Below are positions 1-6,550 of a stretch of DNA of 8,308 bases, piece by piece. The stretch is taken from the NCBI GenBank assembly GCA_964525165.1, contig CAZGGG010000099.1, forward strand, positions 1 to 8,308, read 5' to 3'. Under the pieces are notes generated by a model, which did no database searches, was not told the DNA's origin, and saw only the letters and a list, made by a program, of their open reading frames with translations. The DNA is from JAWLFI01 sp964525165. GTDB taxonomy: Bacteria; Bacteroidota; Bacteroidia; Chitinophagales; Saprospiraceae. Position 1 is the first letter of the stretch; each line of letters begins with the position of its first letter. A program made the translations under genes and the position numbers.

Positions 1-212
1 TAATCGGGTTCAACTTGCCTGAGGCAGGAGCAGCTACGATGACGATCTACGATGTGACAGGTAAGGTATTGCGTGTAATCGAAGGTGAGTATGCGAAAGG
101 CTACAACCAGTTGGAGTTAGATCGCACAGATTTGCAGTCAGTGGGTGTTGTGTACTATCAGCTGACTTCCGGAGAATATAGTGCTACGAAGAAGATGATC
201 GTGGTAGAATAA
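1..212 (+). CDS. C-terminal fragment of a secreted protein with a T9SS type A sorting domain
   Basis: The reading frame is open from the window edge (first full codon at base 3, reading IGFNLPEAG) to a TAA at 210-212, so only about 69 C-terminal residues are visible. The Leu codon at 15 is internal, not a start. Visible signs of a T9SS sorting domain are the IYDVTGKVL strand, the GEYAKGYNQLELDR turn, the VVYYQL strand and a basic KKMIVVE end. In this family the domain guides export through the outer membrane and is then removed or anchored. By eye roughly 30 of 69 residues match the C-terminus of the next gene (601-3081), so the two are probably neighbouring T9SS cargo proteins. The passenger domain lies outside the window, so its function is unknown. 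An intrinsic terminator follows at 271-300. Confidence 0.85.
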   Translation, partial: IGFNLPEAGAATMTIYDVTGKVLRVIEGEYAKGYNQLELDRTDLQSVGVVYYQLTSGEYSATKKMIVVE

Positions 213-270
213 CCACAGGATGATATCGCCGAAGGTGAAATAAATTTGCACAAAGGCAGATGGAAAAGAG

Positions 271-300
271 AAGGCTACTCAGCAATGGGTAGCCTTTTTT
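271..300 (+). terminator. Rho-independent terminator of the upstream T9SS cargo gene
   Basis: A 10-bp stem is formed by 271-280 (AAGGCTACTC) and 287-296 (GGGTAGCCTT), with one T-G wobble and a six-base loop AGCAAT. The run of six T residues ends at 300. It lies about 60 bases after the stop at 212 and points the same way as the gene, which is typical of an intrinsic terminator. Confidence 0.88.
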
Positions 301-600
301 GATTAATGAATGGCTGAATGCTTTGTGTACATAACTTCAAAACGATTGATATTTATAAAACGTAGAACCAATGCCTCTTCGTAAAAGAGCATCCTATTAC
401 AGAAGACCTACTATAAATGTTCCTGATTAATTAATGGCAGAGGAGCATTTTTGCCGAAAGGCGGATGCAAATGAAAGGCAAGACATAAATAGGCGCTAAT
501 TATGACTTGCTGAACCTTCATTTTGTTTTAATACTTCATATACGGCAGCTCTTTTTAAATCGTTATTAAGTGTGTTATTATTTATTTTTAATGTGCTCGC
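301..600. other. Intergenic region without a convincing gene
   Basis: Between the terminator at 271-300 and the start at 601 I see no coding frame of note; the longest tempting one (433-498, 21 codons) has no recognisable content. Two small hairpins are present. The first is 371-392: 8 paired bases around a CGTAA loop with a bulged C at 374. The second has GCC/GGC around a GAAA tetraloop at 453-462, flanked by GCAT at 445-448 and ATGC at 465-468. The last 80 bases are strongly AT-rich and should hold the promoter and leader of the 601-3081 gene, but I found no good match to the Bacteroidota TTG...TAnnTTTG promoter there. Confidence 0.6.
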
Positions 601-3081
601 ATGATATACCTTAGATTATTTGTTAGCTTATTTCTGTTTTACATGGTTTTTGGAAACCAATTATTCGCCCAGCCATTTAATCCTGAACGAATTATTATAG
701 ATAGGTCGAATGAGACCATTGATCCTAAGAAAGTTTATACTGTTGATATTGATGGCGATGGTGATTTAGATATTATATCAGTAAGTGGAAATCGTAAACT
801 CGTCTCTTTTGAGAATATTGATGGTTTGGGAAATTTCAGTAATCAAACACTAATAGATAGTGATGCACCGGAGGGTAAATTATTGCATATTGCTGATTTG
901 GATGGCGATGGGGATCAGGACCTTCTTATAGATGTTTATAATGAATCAGGGGTCGGATGGTATGAAAATATAGACGGGAAGGGCACATATGATGTGCTTC
1001 AACCTATCACAAATGAAGTGGTGAATCTGAAAGATATTCATTCTGGAGACATAGATGGTGATGGAGATACAGACATTATTGTCGCTTCAGATAATCCAGG
1101 CAGAATTTCATGGTTTGAAAATTTAGATAGTACCGGCTTATTTAGTCAAGCAAAAGTGATCAAGGAATCATTTGGTGAACTTTATAGTGCTCGTTTAGTG
1201 GATTTTGATAGTGATGATGATTTAGATGTTTTAGCTATTTCTTCGGAAACGCCTGGGATGATTTGGTACGAGAATATCGAAGGTACAGGTACTTTTCAAA
1301 AAGGCAATGCTGTCAGTGAAGACTCAACTCGGATTACGGAAGCTCAAATTATAGATATAGATGGTGATGGAGATATGGATATTTTTGCAATAGGAGACGG
1401 ACAGCTGCTTTGGTATGTAAATGATGACGGAGCAGGGTCTTTTGAACGCTATTATTCATTAAGTACCTCAACGGAATACAATCGATGTTTTTTGGCAAAA
1501 GATGTAGATGGTGATCAATATGCTGATTTGTTAATTGGGTCGTACCTGCCAAGTCAGTTGAAATGGCATAAACATAAGAAGGAGGAGCAGATTTTTACTG
1601 AGCAAGCTGAAATTGAAACTGGTTTGATGGGCGTGAGGGATATTGATGCAGGAGATATTGATGCTGATGGAGGCATCGATTTGGTATTGGCCTCAAGTTT
1701 TCTTTTTGATCAATTAGCTTGGCTTCCAAACTTAGAAGGAAAAGGAGAATTCGGAAGTGTAAATACTATTTCTGCATCGGTTAAAGGATTGAGATCAGTT
1801 CATGCCGCAGATATAGATGGAGATGGAAAAAAAGATATTCTATCTGCATCTTCTTTAGATGGAAAACTGGCTTGGCATCAACAATTGGATGAAAGTGGTC
1901 ATTTCGGTCAACAGCTTATTTTTGGGAAATCTTCAGCGAAGGATATTTCAACTGCTGATTTTGATGGTGATGGGGATTTAGATGTGCTTGCTCCGGATAT
2001 TGATTGGTATGAAAATGTAGATGGTAATGGAGACTTAAGTGTGAGGCATAAAGTCAGTTCGGAAGTGGCTGATGTTCGTTCTGTCAAATCAGCAGATGTA
2101 GATGGAGATGGAGACGAAGATATTCTGGCAGCATCATACTTGTACGATGAAGTTGTATGGTTCGAAAACACAGATGGTTTAGGGTCTTTTGGGCCCAAAA
2201 GGCTTATTGATTCTTTAGTTTACTTTGTTAAGTCTGTATTTGCTGCAGACCTGGATGGTGATGGAGATCTTGATGTCGTCTCAGGATCATCCTCATTTTC
2301 TTCTGTCGGTTGGTATGAGAATATAGATGGTCAAGGTCAATTTGGCCCACGAAGGGATGTCAGTAAGGATATGGCAGCTGTTAATTCTGTATCCGCTGCA
2401 GACCTTGATGGCGATGGTGATAACGATATCTTAGCAGCCTCCGGATTGGATCGAAAGATTGTTTGGTTTGAGCAATTAGATGGAAATGGAACCTTTGGCG
2501 ATGAAAAAGTGGTAACACGGTCTGCGGATGGCAGCATTTATATTTATGCCACAGATTTGGATAGCGATGGAGATATTGATGTATTGTCGGCCTCCTACGA
2601 TGACGATAAAATAGCCTGGCATGAAAATCTGGACGGTGAGGGAGTATTTGAAAAGCAAGTGATAATTGGCAATAATGCCAGAGGGGCCATATCGGTGCAT
2701 GCTACTGATTTGGATAATGATGGAGACATGGATGTTTTGTCAGCGTCTTTCGATGATAATAAAATAGCCTGGTATGAAAACATAGGGGATCAAGTGCTTG
2801 TTGATGAGCTTCCGCATTTTACCTTATATCAAAATCGACCTAATCCCATGGATGAAAGCACCATAATTGGTTTTATAGTGCCTGAGAATACATCGGCGAC
2901 TTTTAACTTTTATGATCTTTCCGGTAAGTTATTCTATTTCATTAAAGGTGAATTTGTAAAAGGGTATAACCAGATTGAAGTTGATCGCTCCGAATTACCC
3001 ATTGACGGGCCGGCTATTATTTATTATCAGTTAGTTGTGGGAGACCGTCAACAAAGCAAGAAAATGTTTCTTATTGATTGA
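601..3081 (+). CDS. Secreted 14-repeat FG-GAP/VCBS-type protein with T9SS C-terminal domain
   Basis: This 826-residue protein opens with a signal peptide (residues 1-23; charged MIYLR, hydrophobic core, cleavage likely at FA|Q, leaving an N-terminal Gln). Residues 49-730 carry 14 repeats whose calcium-loop motif (usual form DIDGDGDLD) starts at residues 49, 99, 150, 201, 252, 301, 352, 404, 453, 499, 550, 601, 652 and 703. Each is generally followed by a hydrophobic strand, a W(Y/F)EN strand and a DGxGxF turn. Such repeats (Pfam FG-GAP_3/VCBS families) build calcium-binding beta-propeller blades. Fourteen would suit two seven-bladed propellers, which is inference. Residues about 739-826 form a T9SS sorting domain beginning LYQNRPNP. 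The expected place is the cell surface or the medium, with adhesion or polymer binding as the likeliest but unproven role; no catalytic domain is visible. There is no Shine-Dalgarno sequence before the ATG. The gene looks AT-richer than the genes on the right. Confidence 0.9.
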   Translation: MIYLRLFVSLFLFYMVFGNQLFAQPFNPERIIIDRSNETIDPKKVYTVDIDGDGDLDIISVSGNRKLVSFENIDGLGNFSNQTLIDSDAPEGKLLHIADLDGDGDQDLLIDVYNESGVGWYENIDGKGTYDVLQPITNEVVNLKDIHSGDIDGDGDTDIIVASDNPGRISWFENLDSTGLFSQAKVIKESFGELYSARLVDFDSDDDLDVLAISSETPGMIWYENIEGTGTFQKGNAVSEDSTRITEAQIIDIDGDGDMDIFAIGDGQLLWYVNDDGAGSFERYYSLSTSTEYNRCFLAKDVDGDQYADLLIGSYLPSQLKWHKHKKEEQIFTEQAEIETGLMGVRDIDAGDIDADGGIDLVLASSFLFDQLAWLPNLEGKGEFGSVNTISASVKGLRSVHAADIDGDGKKDILSASSLDGKLAWHQQLDESGHFGQQLIFGKSSAKDISTADFDGDGDLDVLAPDIDWYENVDGNGDLSVRHKVSSEVADVRSVKSADVDGDGDEDILAASYLYDEVVWFENTDGLGSFGPKRLIDSLVYFVKSVFAADLDGDGDLDVVSGSSSFSSVGWYENIDGQGQFGPRRDVSKDMAAVNSVSAADLDGDGDNDILAASGLDRKIVWFEQLDGNGTFGDEKVVTRSADGSIYIYATDLDSDGDIDVLSASYDDDKIAWHENLDGEGVFEKQVIIGNNARGAISVHATDLDNDGDMDVLSASFDDNKIAWYENIGDQVLVDELPHFTLYQNRPNPMDESTIIGFIVPENTSATFNFYDLSGKLFYFIKGEFVKGYNQIEVDRSELPIDGPAIIYYQLVVGDRQQSKKMFLID
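745..2790 (+). repeat. Fourteen coding repeats of about 150 bp (calcium-loop beta-propeller blades)
   Basis: The repeat unit averages 50.3 codons between successive Asp-x-Asp loops (spacings 50, 51, 51, 51, 49, 51, 52, 49, 46, 51, 51, 51, 51). The DNA core is GATGGxGATGGxGAT. Units 13 and 14 are the most alike (ATLDxDGD-like loop, DVLSAS, KIAW and EN shared, plus an identical ATAAAATAGCCTGG string), suggesting fairly recent duplication or homogenisation. Units 4, 6 and 7 have degenerate loops (DFDSDDDLD, DVDGDQYAD, DIDADGGID). Unit 6 has lost the DGxGxF turn. Unit 9 is about 5 residues short, between DVLAP and DWYEN. Confidence 0.9.
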
Positions 3082-3114
3082 TATTTCAGAATCGATCTTT
3101 TGCCGAAAGGCATA

Positions 3115-3145
3115 AAAAAACCGACAGGATTCCAGTCGGTTTTTT
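3115..3145. terminator. Bidirectional intrinsic terminator between convergent genes
   Basis: CCGAC at 3121-3125 pairs with GTCGG at 3135-3139. The stem extends through six A residues (3115-3120) pairing with six T residues (3140-3145). Because A-runs and T-runs flank the GC core on both sides, it can terminate the + gene ending at 3081 and the minus-strand gene ending at 3165. A small TGCC-GAAA-GGCA hairpin (3101-3112) lies just before it on the + side. Confidence 0.88.
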
Positions 3146-3164
3146 ATTTGGCCTAGTCTGTTGC

Positions 3165-3356
3165 TCATTCAGAATTGTCCTCTTCTGATGTTTCATTTGG
3201 TTGCTCCTTTGGCAAACGTTTGGCTTTTCGAAGGGCTTCGTGCAGGATAAATTCCAATTGTCCATTCACGGATCGAAATTCATCCTGCGCCCATCGCTCT
3301 AAGGCTTCATATTCCTTTTCGTCTATACGTAAAACGAAACGTTTCTTGTTAGCCAT
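3165..3356 (-). CDS. Arc-like ribbon-helix-helix DNA-binding protein
   Basis: This 63-residue protein fits a ribbon-helix-helix fold. A basic N-terminus leads into a strand (KRFVLRI, residues 5-11), which in this fold lies in the DNA major groove as part of a dimer. Helix A is about residues 13-25 (EKEYEALERWAQD). A turn with RSVNGQ at 28-33 starts helix B, about 31-44 (EFILHEALRKA). The tail (50-63) is acidic and probably disordered. It starts 12 bases after the stop of the SPFH gene on the same strand, so the two are probably co-transcribed, and the bidirectional terminator at 3115-3145 closes the unit. Arc-type proteins of this kind often sit beside SPFH genes, as far as I recall. Autoregulation of the pair is plausible but not shown. 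No toxin partner is adjacent, so a toxin-antitoxin role is not supported. Confidence 0.85.
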   Translation of the reverse strand: MANKKRFVLRIDEKEYEALERWAQDEFRSVNGQLEFILHEALRKAKRLPKEQPNETSEEDNSE

Positions 3357-3368
3357 TTTGTGTACGCT

Positions 3369-4220
3369 TTATTGATAGAGGCTTCCTGTATTGACTACGG
3401 GACTGACTTCTTTATCACCACAAAGGACGACCATCAAATTGCTGACCATGGTTGCCTTTTTCTCCTCATCAAACTCGATAATATCTTTTTCCTTGATACG
3501 CTCCAGGGCATCTTCTACCATCCCTACAGCACCTTCGACGATCTTATAGCGCGCTGCCACAATCGCTTCCGCTTGCTGTCGCTTCAGCATGGCACTGGCA
3601 ATTTCTTCAGCATAGGCAAGGTAGCCGATTCTGGCTTCCAGCACTTCAATCCCTGCAATCTCCAATCGTTCACTCAATTCTCGCTCCAAATCATCATTGA
3701 TCTCATTAACACCGGAGCGCAATGTGATTTCTGCTTCTTCATCTTCGAAATTGTCGTATGGGTAGCTACCCGCTAATTTTCGCACGGCAGCATCGGTTTG
3801 TACCCGTACAAACTTTTCATAGTCGTCAACATCAAAAGCCGCCTTGTAAGTGTCTTCTACTCTCCATACCAAGATTACAGAGATCATGATCGGGTTTCCT
3901 TTTGAGTCATTGACTTTGACACGCTCACTGTCAAAATTTCTCGCTCTCAGGGAAATCCCTTTTTTAAGATAGAAAGGATTGACCCAGAAAAATCCATTGG
4001 CTCTAACTGTTCCTTTATAGGCACCAAATAGGGTCAGCACCTTTGCTTGATTGGGGTAGATAATAAAGAAGCCAAATAGCATTAAAAAGCAGAGCACTGC
4101 TACTATAGCTCCGGCAATGGGTTGCCACCATAAGGCAAAAAGCAGAATACTGAGTACCAGCATTCCAAAGAATAATAGAAGGCCAATGTAGCCGCTGATC
4201 GGTTTTGATGTTTTTTCCAT
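3369..4220 (-). CDS. SPFH/band 7 (prohibitin-like) membrane protein
   Basis: The protein has 283 residues. Two hydrophobic segments (about 10-31 and 33-55) are separated by a short WWQP turn and form a membrane hairpin or two spans. An SPFH/band 7 domain follows from about 56 to 230. It begins with YPNQAKVLTLFGAYKGTV and contains FFWVNPFY (77-84), the NFDSERVKVND strand (95-105) and VILVWRVED (115-123). A helix runs from LAYAEEIASAMLKRQQAEA (201-219) and favours the oligomer assembly usual in this family. SPFH proteins form large ring or cage assemblies in the membrane and often modulate proteases or membrane microdomains; the target here is unknown. No NfeD or protease gene is adjacent, which argues against a classical HflK/C or slipin-NfeD unit. 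A likely promoter lies at 4250-4279, about 30 bases ahead of the ATG, and the ribbon-helix-helix gene follows downstream. Confidence 0.92.
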   Translation of the reverse strand: MEKTSKPISGYIGLLLFFGMLVLSILLFALWWQPIAGAIVAVLCFLMLFGFFIIYPNQAKVLTLFGAYKGTVRANGFFWVNPFYLKKGISLRARNFDSERVKVNDSKGNPIMISVILVWRVEDTYKAAFDVDDYEKFVRVQTDAAVRKLAGSYPYDNFEDEEAEITLRSGVNEINDDLERELSERLEIAGIEVLEARIGYLAYAEEIASAMLKRQQAEAIVAARYKIVEGAVGMVEDALERIKEKDIIEFDEEKKATMVSNLMVVLCGDKEVSPVVNTGSLYQ

Positions 4221-4249
4221 GTCTGTTTATTTTGATATCATAACGATGT

Positions 4250-4279
4250 CAAATTAAATAAAAGTTCCCGAAATGTCAA
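4250..4279 (-). promoter_or_regulatory. Candidate Bacteroidota-type promoter of the SPFH/RHH unit
   Basis: Read on the minus strand there is a TTG (4277-4279, within TATTGACA), exactly 19 bases of spacer, then TTAATTTG (4250-4257). The known Bacteroidota consensus is a -33 TTTG-like box and a -7 TAnnTTTG box about 19-21 bases apart, so only the second base of the -7 box deviates. Transcription would start near 4243, leaving a short leader of about 23 bases before the ATG at 4220. Position and spacing support it; it has not been tested. Confidence 0.6.
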
Positions 4280-4397
4280 TAGCCCAGATCTAAAAACGGA
4301 AGAAATCAACCAAACTCCTTGAATTTGCGTTACTTCAGCTAATAAACCCACCTTACATTAGAAATCAAGCGACCTTGCTTTTATAAATAGAACAGAA

Positions 4398-4490
4398 TTC
4401 ACAAGCGTGAACTTCAAAAGAGTCAATCACCTAGTGATTGAGATAGGGGATGAGGCCTGCGGATTGTTATGATCTGCGGGCCTTTTTGTT
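4398..4490 (+). ncRNA. Candidate structured plus-strand RNA ending in a terminator
   Basis: Three perfect or near-perfect hairpins follow one another: TTCAC/GTGAA (4398-4402 with 4407-4411, loop AAGC); TCAATCAC/GTGATTGA (4423-4430 with 4434-4441, loop CTA); and a 12-bp stem (4453-4464 with 4472-4483) followed by T residues. Both flanking genes are on the minus strand, so a T-tract terminator pointing along + suggests a short + transcript starting somewhere in 4221-4400. I found no clear promoter for it and recognise no RNA family. It could instead be only the 3' hairpins of the M20 gene. Confidence 0.3.
4453..4490 (+). terminator. Intrinsic terminator hairpin pointing along the + strand
   Basis: AGGCCTGCGGAT (4453-4464) pairs with ATCTGCGGGCCT (4472-4483), with two G-T wobbles and a seven-base loop. 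TTTTTGTTT follows on the + strand. On the minus strand the bases after the hairpin read CATCCCCTATC, with no U-run, although the hairpin starts only about 15 bases after the stop of the minus-strand M20 gene. It may still act as that gene's 3' end, but its sequence polarity favours + transcription. Confidence 0.65.
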
Positions 4491-4498
4491 TCAATTGA

Positions 4499-5665
4499 TC
4501 AAGACGACAAGTGAAAATGCTGCACGATACCGGCATAGAGCTGGATTCCGGTAGGCATAATATCATCCGGGAAGTCATATAAAGCATGATGTAATGCCGG
4601 GTGATCTTCTCCTGCTCCCAATCCAAACATCATACCTTTGAATTCACGAGTGAAGAATCCAAAATCTTCGCCCCATTTAAAGGGGAAAGGTTTCATTTGT
4701 GAATCAACATCTAATTGTTCAGCTATTTGTCGCACCTCTTTCACTACTCGGACATCATTCGTCACAGCCGGGAAAATATCCAGGTAGGACCAATCATATT
4801 GCAGATTTTCGGTTAGGGCCAGCTCGCGAATCTCATATTCCAAATCATTGACCAAACGTTCCATTTGCTCGGGGTTCCAGGCTCTCAGCGTAAAGTGAAC
4901 CTCTCCTTTGTCGGGCATGGTTCCATAGGCCTTTTGGCCCAGGGTGACATAAATCGGTGTCAGCAGGCAGAAATCTTCTTTTTCCGGATGATTGTTGGTG
5001 TAGGCATTGGCGAAAGCCAATAATTTACTAATCGCCATATCCGGGCAATTCCCTTCTTCCGGCTCAGCAGCATGTGAGGTTTTTCCCTCAAATCGAATGG
5101 CAATAGACCGCACCGAAGCGCTAAAACTTTGTTCCCGCAATACAATACTGCCCTTTGGAAAAAAGGGCACATTGTGAAGGGCAAAAACATAGTCCGGGTC
5201 ACAAGTAAAAGCCGGATCCTCCAGAACTGCTCGGGCTCCCTGACCATTCTCTTCTGCGGGTTGAAAAATGAGAATGACCTTTCCTTTTTTGGGCCGATAC
5301 CGGTGGAGCCATTTGGCGAGTCCCAGCATCATCGTCATGTGACCATCATGTCCGCATTTGTGGGCGATCCCCTCAAATTTGGAACGATAGCTCATATTTT
5401 TATTCAATTCCGGGATGGGTAAGGCATCTATATCAGTTCTGAATAAGGTTTCAGGCCCTTCTTCCTTACCCTCAAAAACAACCATTAGACCGGTCCCACC
5501 TATTTTTTTCAAAACATCCGGCTTACAGGCCTTTAGCTTTCTTTTCAGGTATTTTTGAGTTTCAAATTCTTTCCCGGATAATTCCGGATGCTCGTGTAAA
5601 TGCTGCCGCACTTCAACCAACTCCTCGTAGATTTCATCCATAAAACCATCCATATTCTGCATCAT
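4499..5665 (-). CDS. M20D family metallo-amidohydrolase (N-acyl-amino acid/peptide hydrolase)
   Basis: This 388-residue protein matches the usual length of M20D amidohydrolases (hippurate, IAA-amino acid and N-acyl amino acid hydrolases), which use two metal ions to cleave the amide bond of acylated amino acids. Motifs in order: RQHLHEHPELS (20-30), FRTDIDALPIPE (75-86), HKCGHDGHM (102-110), FQPAEENGQGA (134-144), ALHN (162-165), TSHAAEPEEGNCP (196-208), WGEDFGFF (331-338) and LHHALYDFPDD (358-368). By family knowledge, Cys104, His106, Glu139, His164 and His359 are the expected metal ligands and Glu138 the general base; all are present. The dimerisation insert is about 190-300. No signal peptide is visible, so it is probably cytoplasmic. 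The acyl or peptide substrate cannot be read from the sequence. The ATG lies 2 bases after the stop of the AIM24 gene, so translation is probably coupled. Met2 (base 5662) and Met5 are possible alternative starts. Confidence 0.93.
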   Translation of the reverse strand: MMQNMDGFMDEIYEELVEVRQHLHEHPELSGKEFETQKYLKRKLKACKPDVLKKIGGTGLMVVFEGKEEGPETLFRTDIDALPIPELNKNMSYRSKFEGIAHKCGHDGHMTMMLGLAKWLHRYRPKKGKVILIFQPAEENGQGARAVLEDPAFTCDPDYVFALHNVPFFPKGSIVLREQSFSASVRSIAIRFEGKTSHAAEPEEGNCPDMAISKLLAFANAYTNNHPEKEDFCLLTPIYVTLGQKAYGTMPDKGEVHFTLRAWNPEQMERLVNDLEYEIRELALTENLQYDWSYLDIFPAVTNDVRVVKEVRQIAEQLDVDSQMKPFPFKWGEDFGFFTREFKGMMFGLGAGEDHPALHHALYDFPDDIMPTGIQLYAGIVQHFHLSS

Positions 5666-5667
5666 CC

Positions 5668-6411
5668 TTATTCACGTTTAAATCCATAATCTGCCGCATG
5701 TGTCAAGATTCGGTCTGCAAGTCTATTAATAGGCAAGGATTGTATCCAGACTTTACCGGGTCCCCTTAAACGAGCAAAGAAAATCCCTTCTCCCCCAAAC
5801 AATACATTTCTGATCCCACCGATAAACTCTATGTCATAATCTACCTCTTGTGTGAATGCCACCAGACAGCCGGTATCTACTTTAAGTTCTTCTCCATCGG
5901 CTAATTCGTGCATGCGAATCATTCCACCTGCATGGCAGAAAGCTAGCCCGTCTCCTTCCAATTTTTGCATGATGAAACCCTCACCTCCAAAAAATCCACG
6001 CCCTAAGCGCCTGGAGAATTCAATGCCTACGGAAACGCCTTTGGCTGCACATAAAAACGCATCTTTTTGGCAAATCACACGATTGCCTAATTCCGACAAA
6101 TTCAATGGAATGATTTTCCCCGGATAAGGTGATGCAAAACTGATTTGGGCCTTCCCTTCGCCTTCATGAGTAAACGCTGTCATGAATAGGCTCTCTCCTG
6201 TAATGAGTCGTTTTCCGGCAGACAGCATTTTATCCAAAATACTTTTGTCCTGACCCGAACCATCTCCAAATAGTGTTTTCATGCTGATGGCTCCTTTCAT
6301 GGATAAAAAACTACCCGGCTCAGCAACTACCGTCTCCATCGGATCGAGCTCGATTTCTACCATCTGCATTTCCTCTCCCAGGATTCGGTAATCAATTTCA
6401 TGTGCAGTCAT
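5668..6411 (-). CDS. TIGR00266/AIM24 family protein
   Basis: This 247-residue protein belongs to the AIM24 (formerly DUF124, TIGR00266) family. Recognisable are LDPMETVVAEPGSFLSMKG (22-40), where homologues have LxPGExVxAEPGSM; the Gly-rich LFGDGSG (47-53); PGKIIPLNL (97-105); GFFGGEGFIMQKLEGDG (139-155); and the C-terminal LFGGEGIFFARLRGPGKVW (204-222) ahead of SLPINRLADRI. The family adopts a trimeric double-stranded beta-helix (TRAP-like) fold. Its biochemical role in bacteria is unknown, and the yeast relative acts in mitochondrial inner-membrane organisation. There is no signal peptide or membrane segment. It is the first gene of the minus-strand pair with the M20 amidohydrolase, so its promoter should lie in 6412-6550, but I found no good consensus match there. 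Confidence 0.93.
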   Translation of the reverse strand: MTAHEIDYRILGEEMQMVEIELDPMETVVAEPGSFLSMKGAISMKTLFGDGSGQDKSILDKMLSAGKRLITGESLFMTAFTHEGEGKAQISFASPYPGKIIPLNLSELGNRVICQKDAFLCAAKGVSVGIEFSRRLGRGFFGGEGFIMQKLEGDGLAFCHAGGMIRMHELADGEELKVDTGCLVAFTQEVDYDIEFIGGIRNVLFGGEGIFFARLRGPGKVWIQSLPINRLADRILTHAADYGFKRE

Positions 6412-6550
6412 ACTACTTATATTTTTTTGATAATATAGTGCACCGAAGATAAGAAGGGAAAATTTTCAGGAAGGAAATTATCGTTTTACTGCCCATAGTC
6501 TGCATGGGGTTTTTGTAAAAGCTTCCTATTTTCAATCAAAATTCCAGATC
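6412..6550. promoter_or_regulatory. Divergent intergenic region between AIM24 and aminotransferase genes
   Basis: These 139 bases separate two divergently transcribed units, so both promoters are expected here. A perfect 10-bp palindrome GAAAATTTTC lies at 6458-6467 and could be an operator. CCCAT (6492-6496) and ATGGG (6504-6508) form a weak 5-bp stem ahead of GTTTTTG in the leader of the aminotransferase gene. I found no clear -33/-7 pair on either strand. The assignment rests on gene arrangement only. Confidence 0.35.

Noticed and set aside
433..498. A 21-codon + frame starting ATGGCAGAGGAG
   Set aside because: It is too short, contains the GCC-GAAA-GGC hairpin, and has no family features.
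1908..2783. Several minus-strand open frames inside the 14-repeat gene
   Set aside because: They are Ser/Pro-rich readings of the reverse complement of the repeated GATGG units, a compositional artefact.
745..2790. CRISPR or DNA-level tandem array
   Set aside because: The periodicity is about 150 bp, degenerate at DNA level and in frame; it reflects protein repeats, not spacers.
3165..3356. Toxin-antitoxin antitoxin interpretation of the RHH protein
   Set aside because: The partner gene is an SPFH membrane protein and no toxin-like gene is adjacent.
3360..3776. Long open frame on the + strand opposite the SPFH gene
   Set aside because: It lies wholly antisense to a gene with clear family motifs and has no recognisable content; it is a shadow.
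6492..6515. Terminator-like stem (CCCAT/ATGGG) followed by GTTTTTG before the aminotransferase gene
   Set aside because: The stem is only 5 bp with a 7-base loop, too weak to call a terminator or attenuator.
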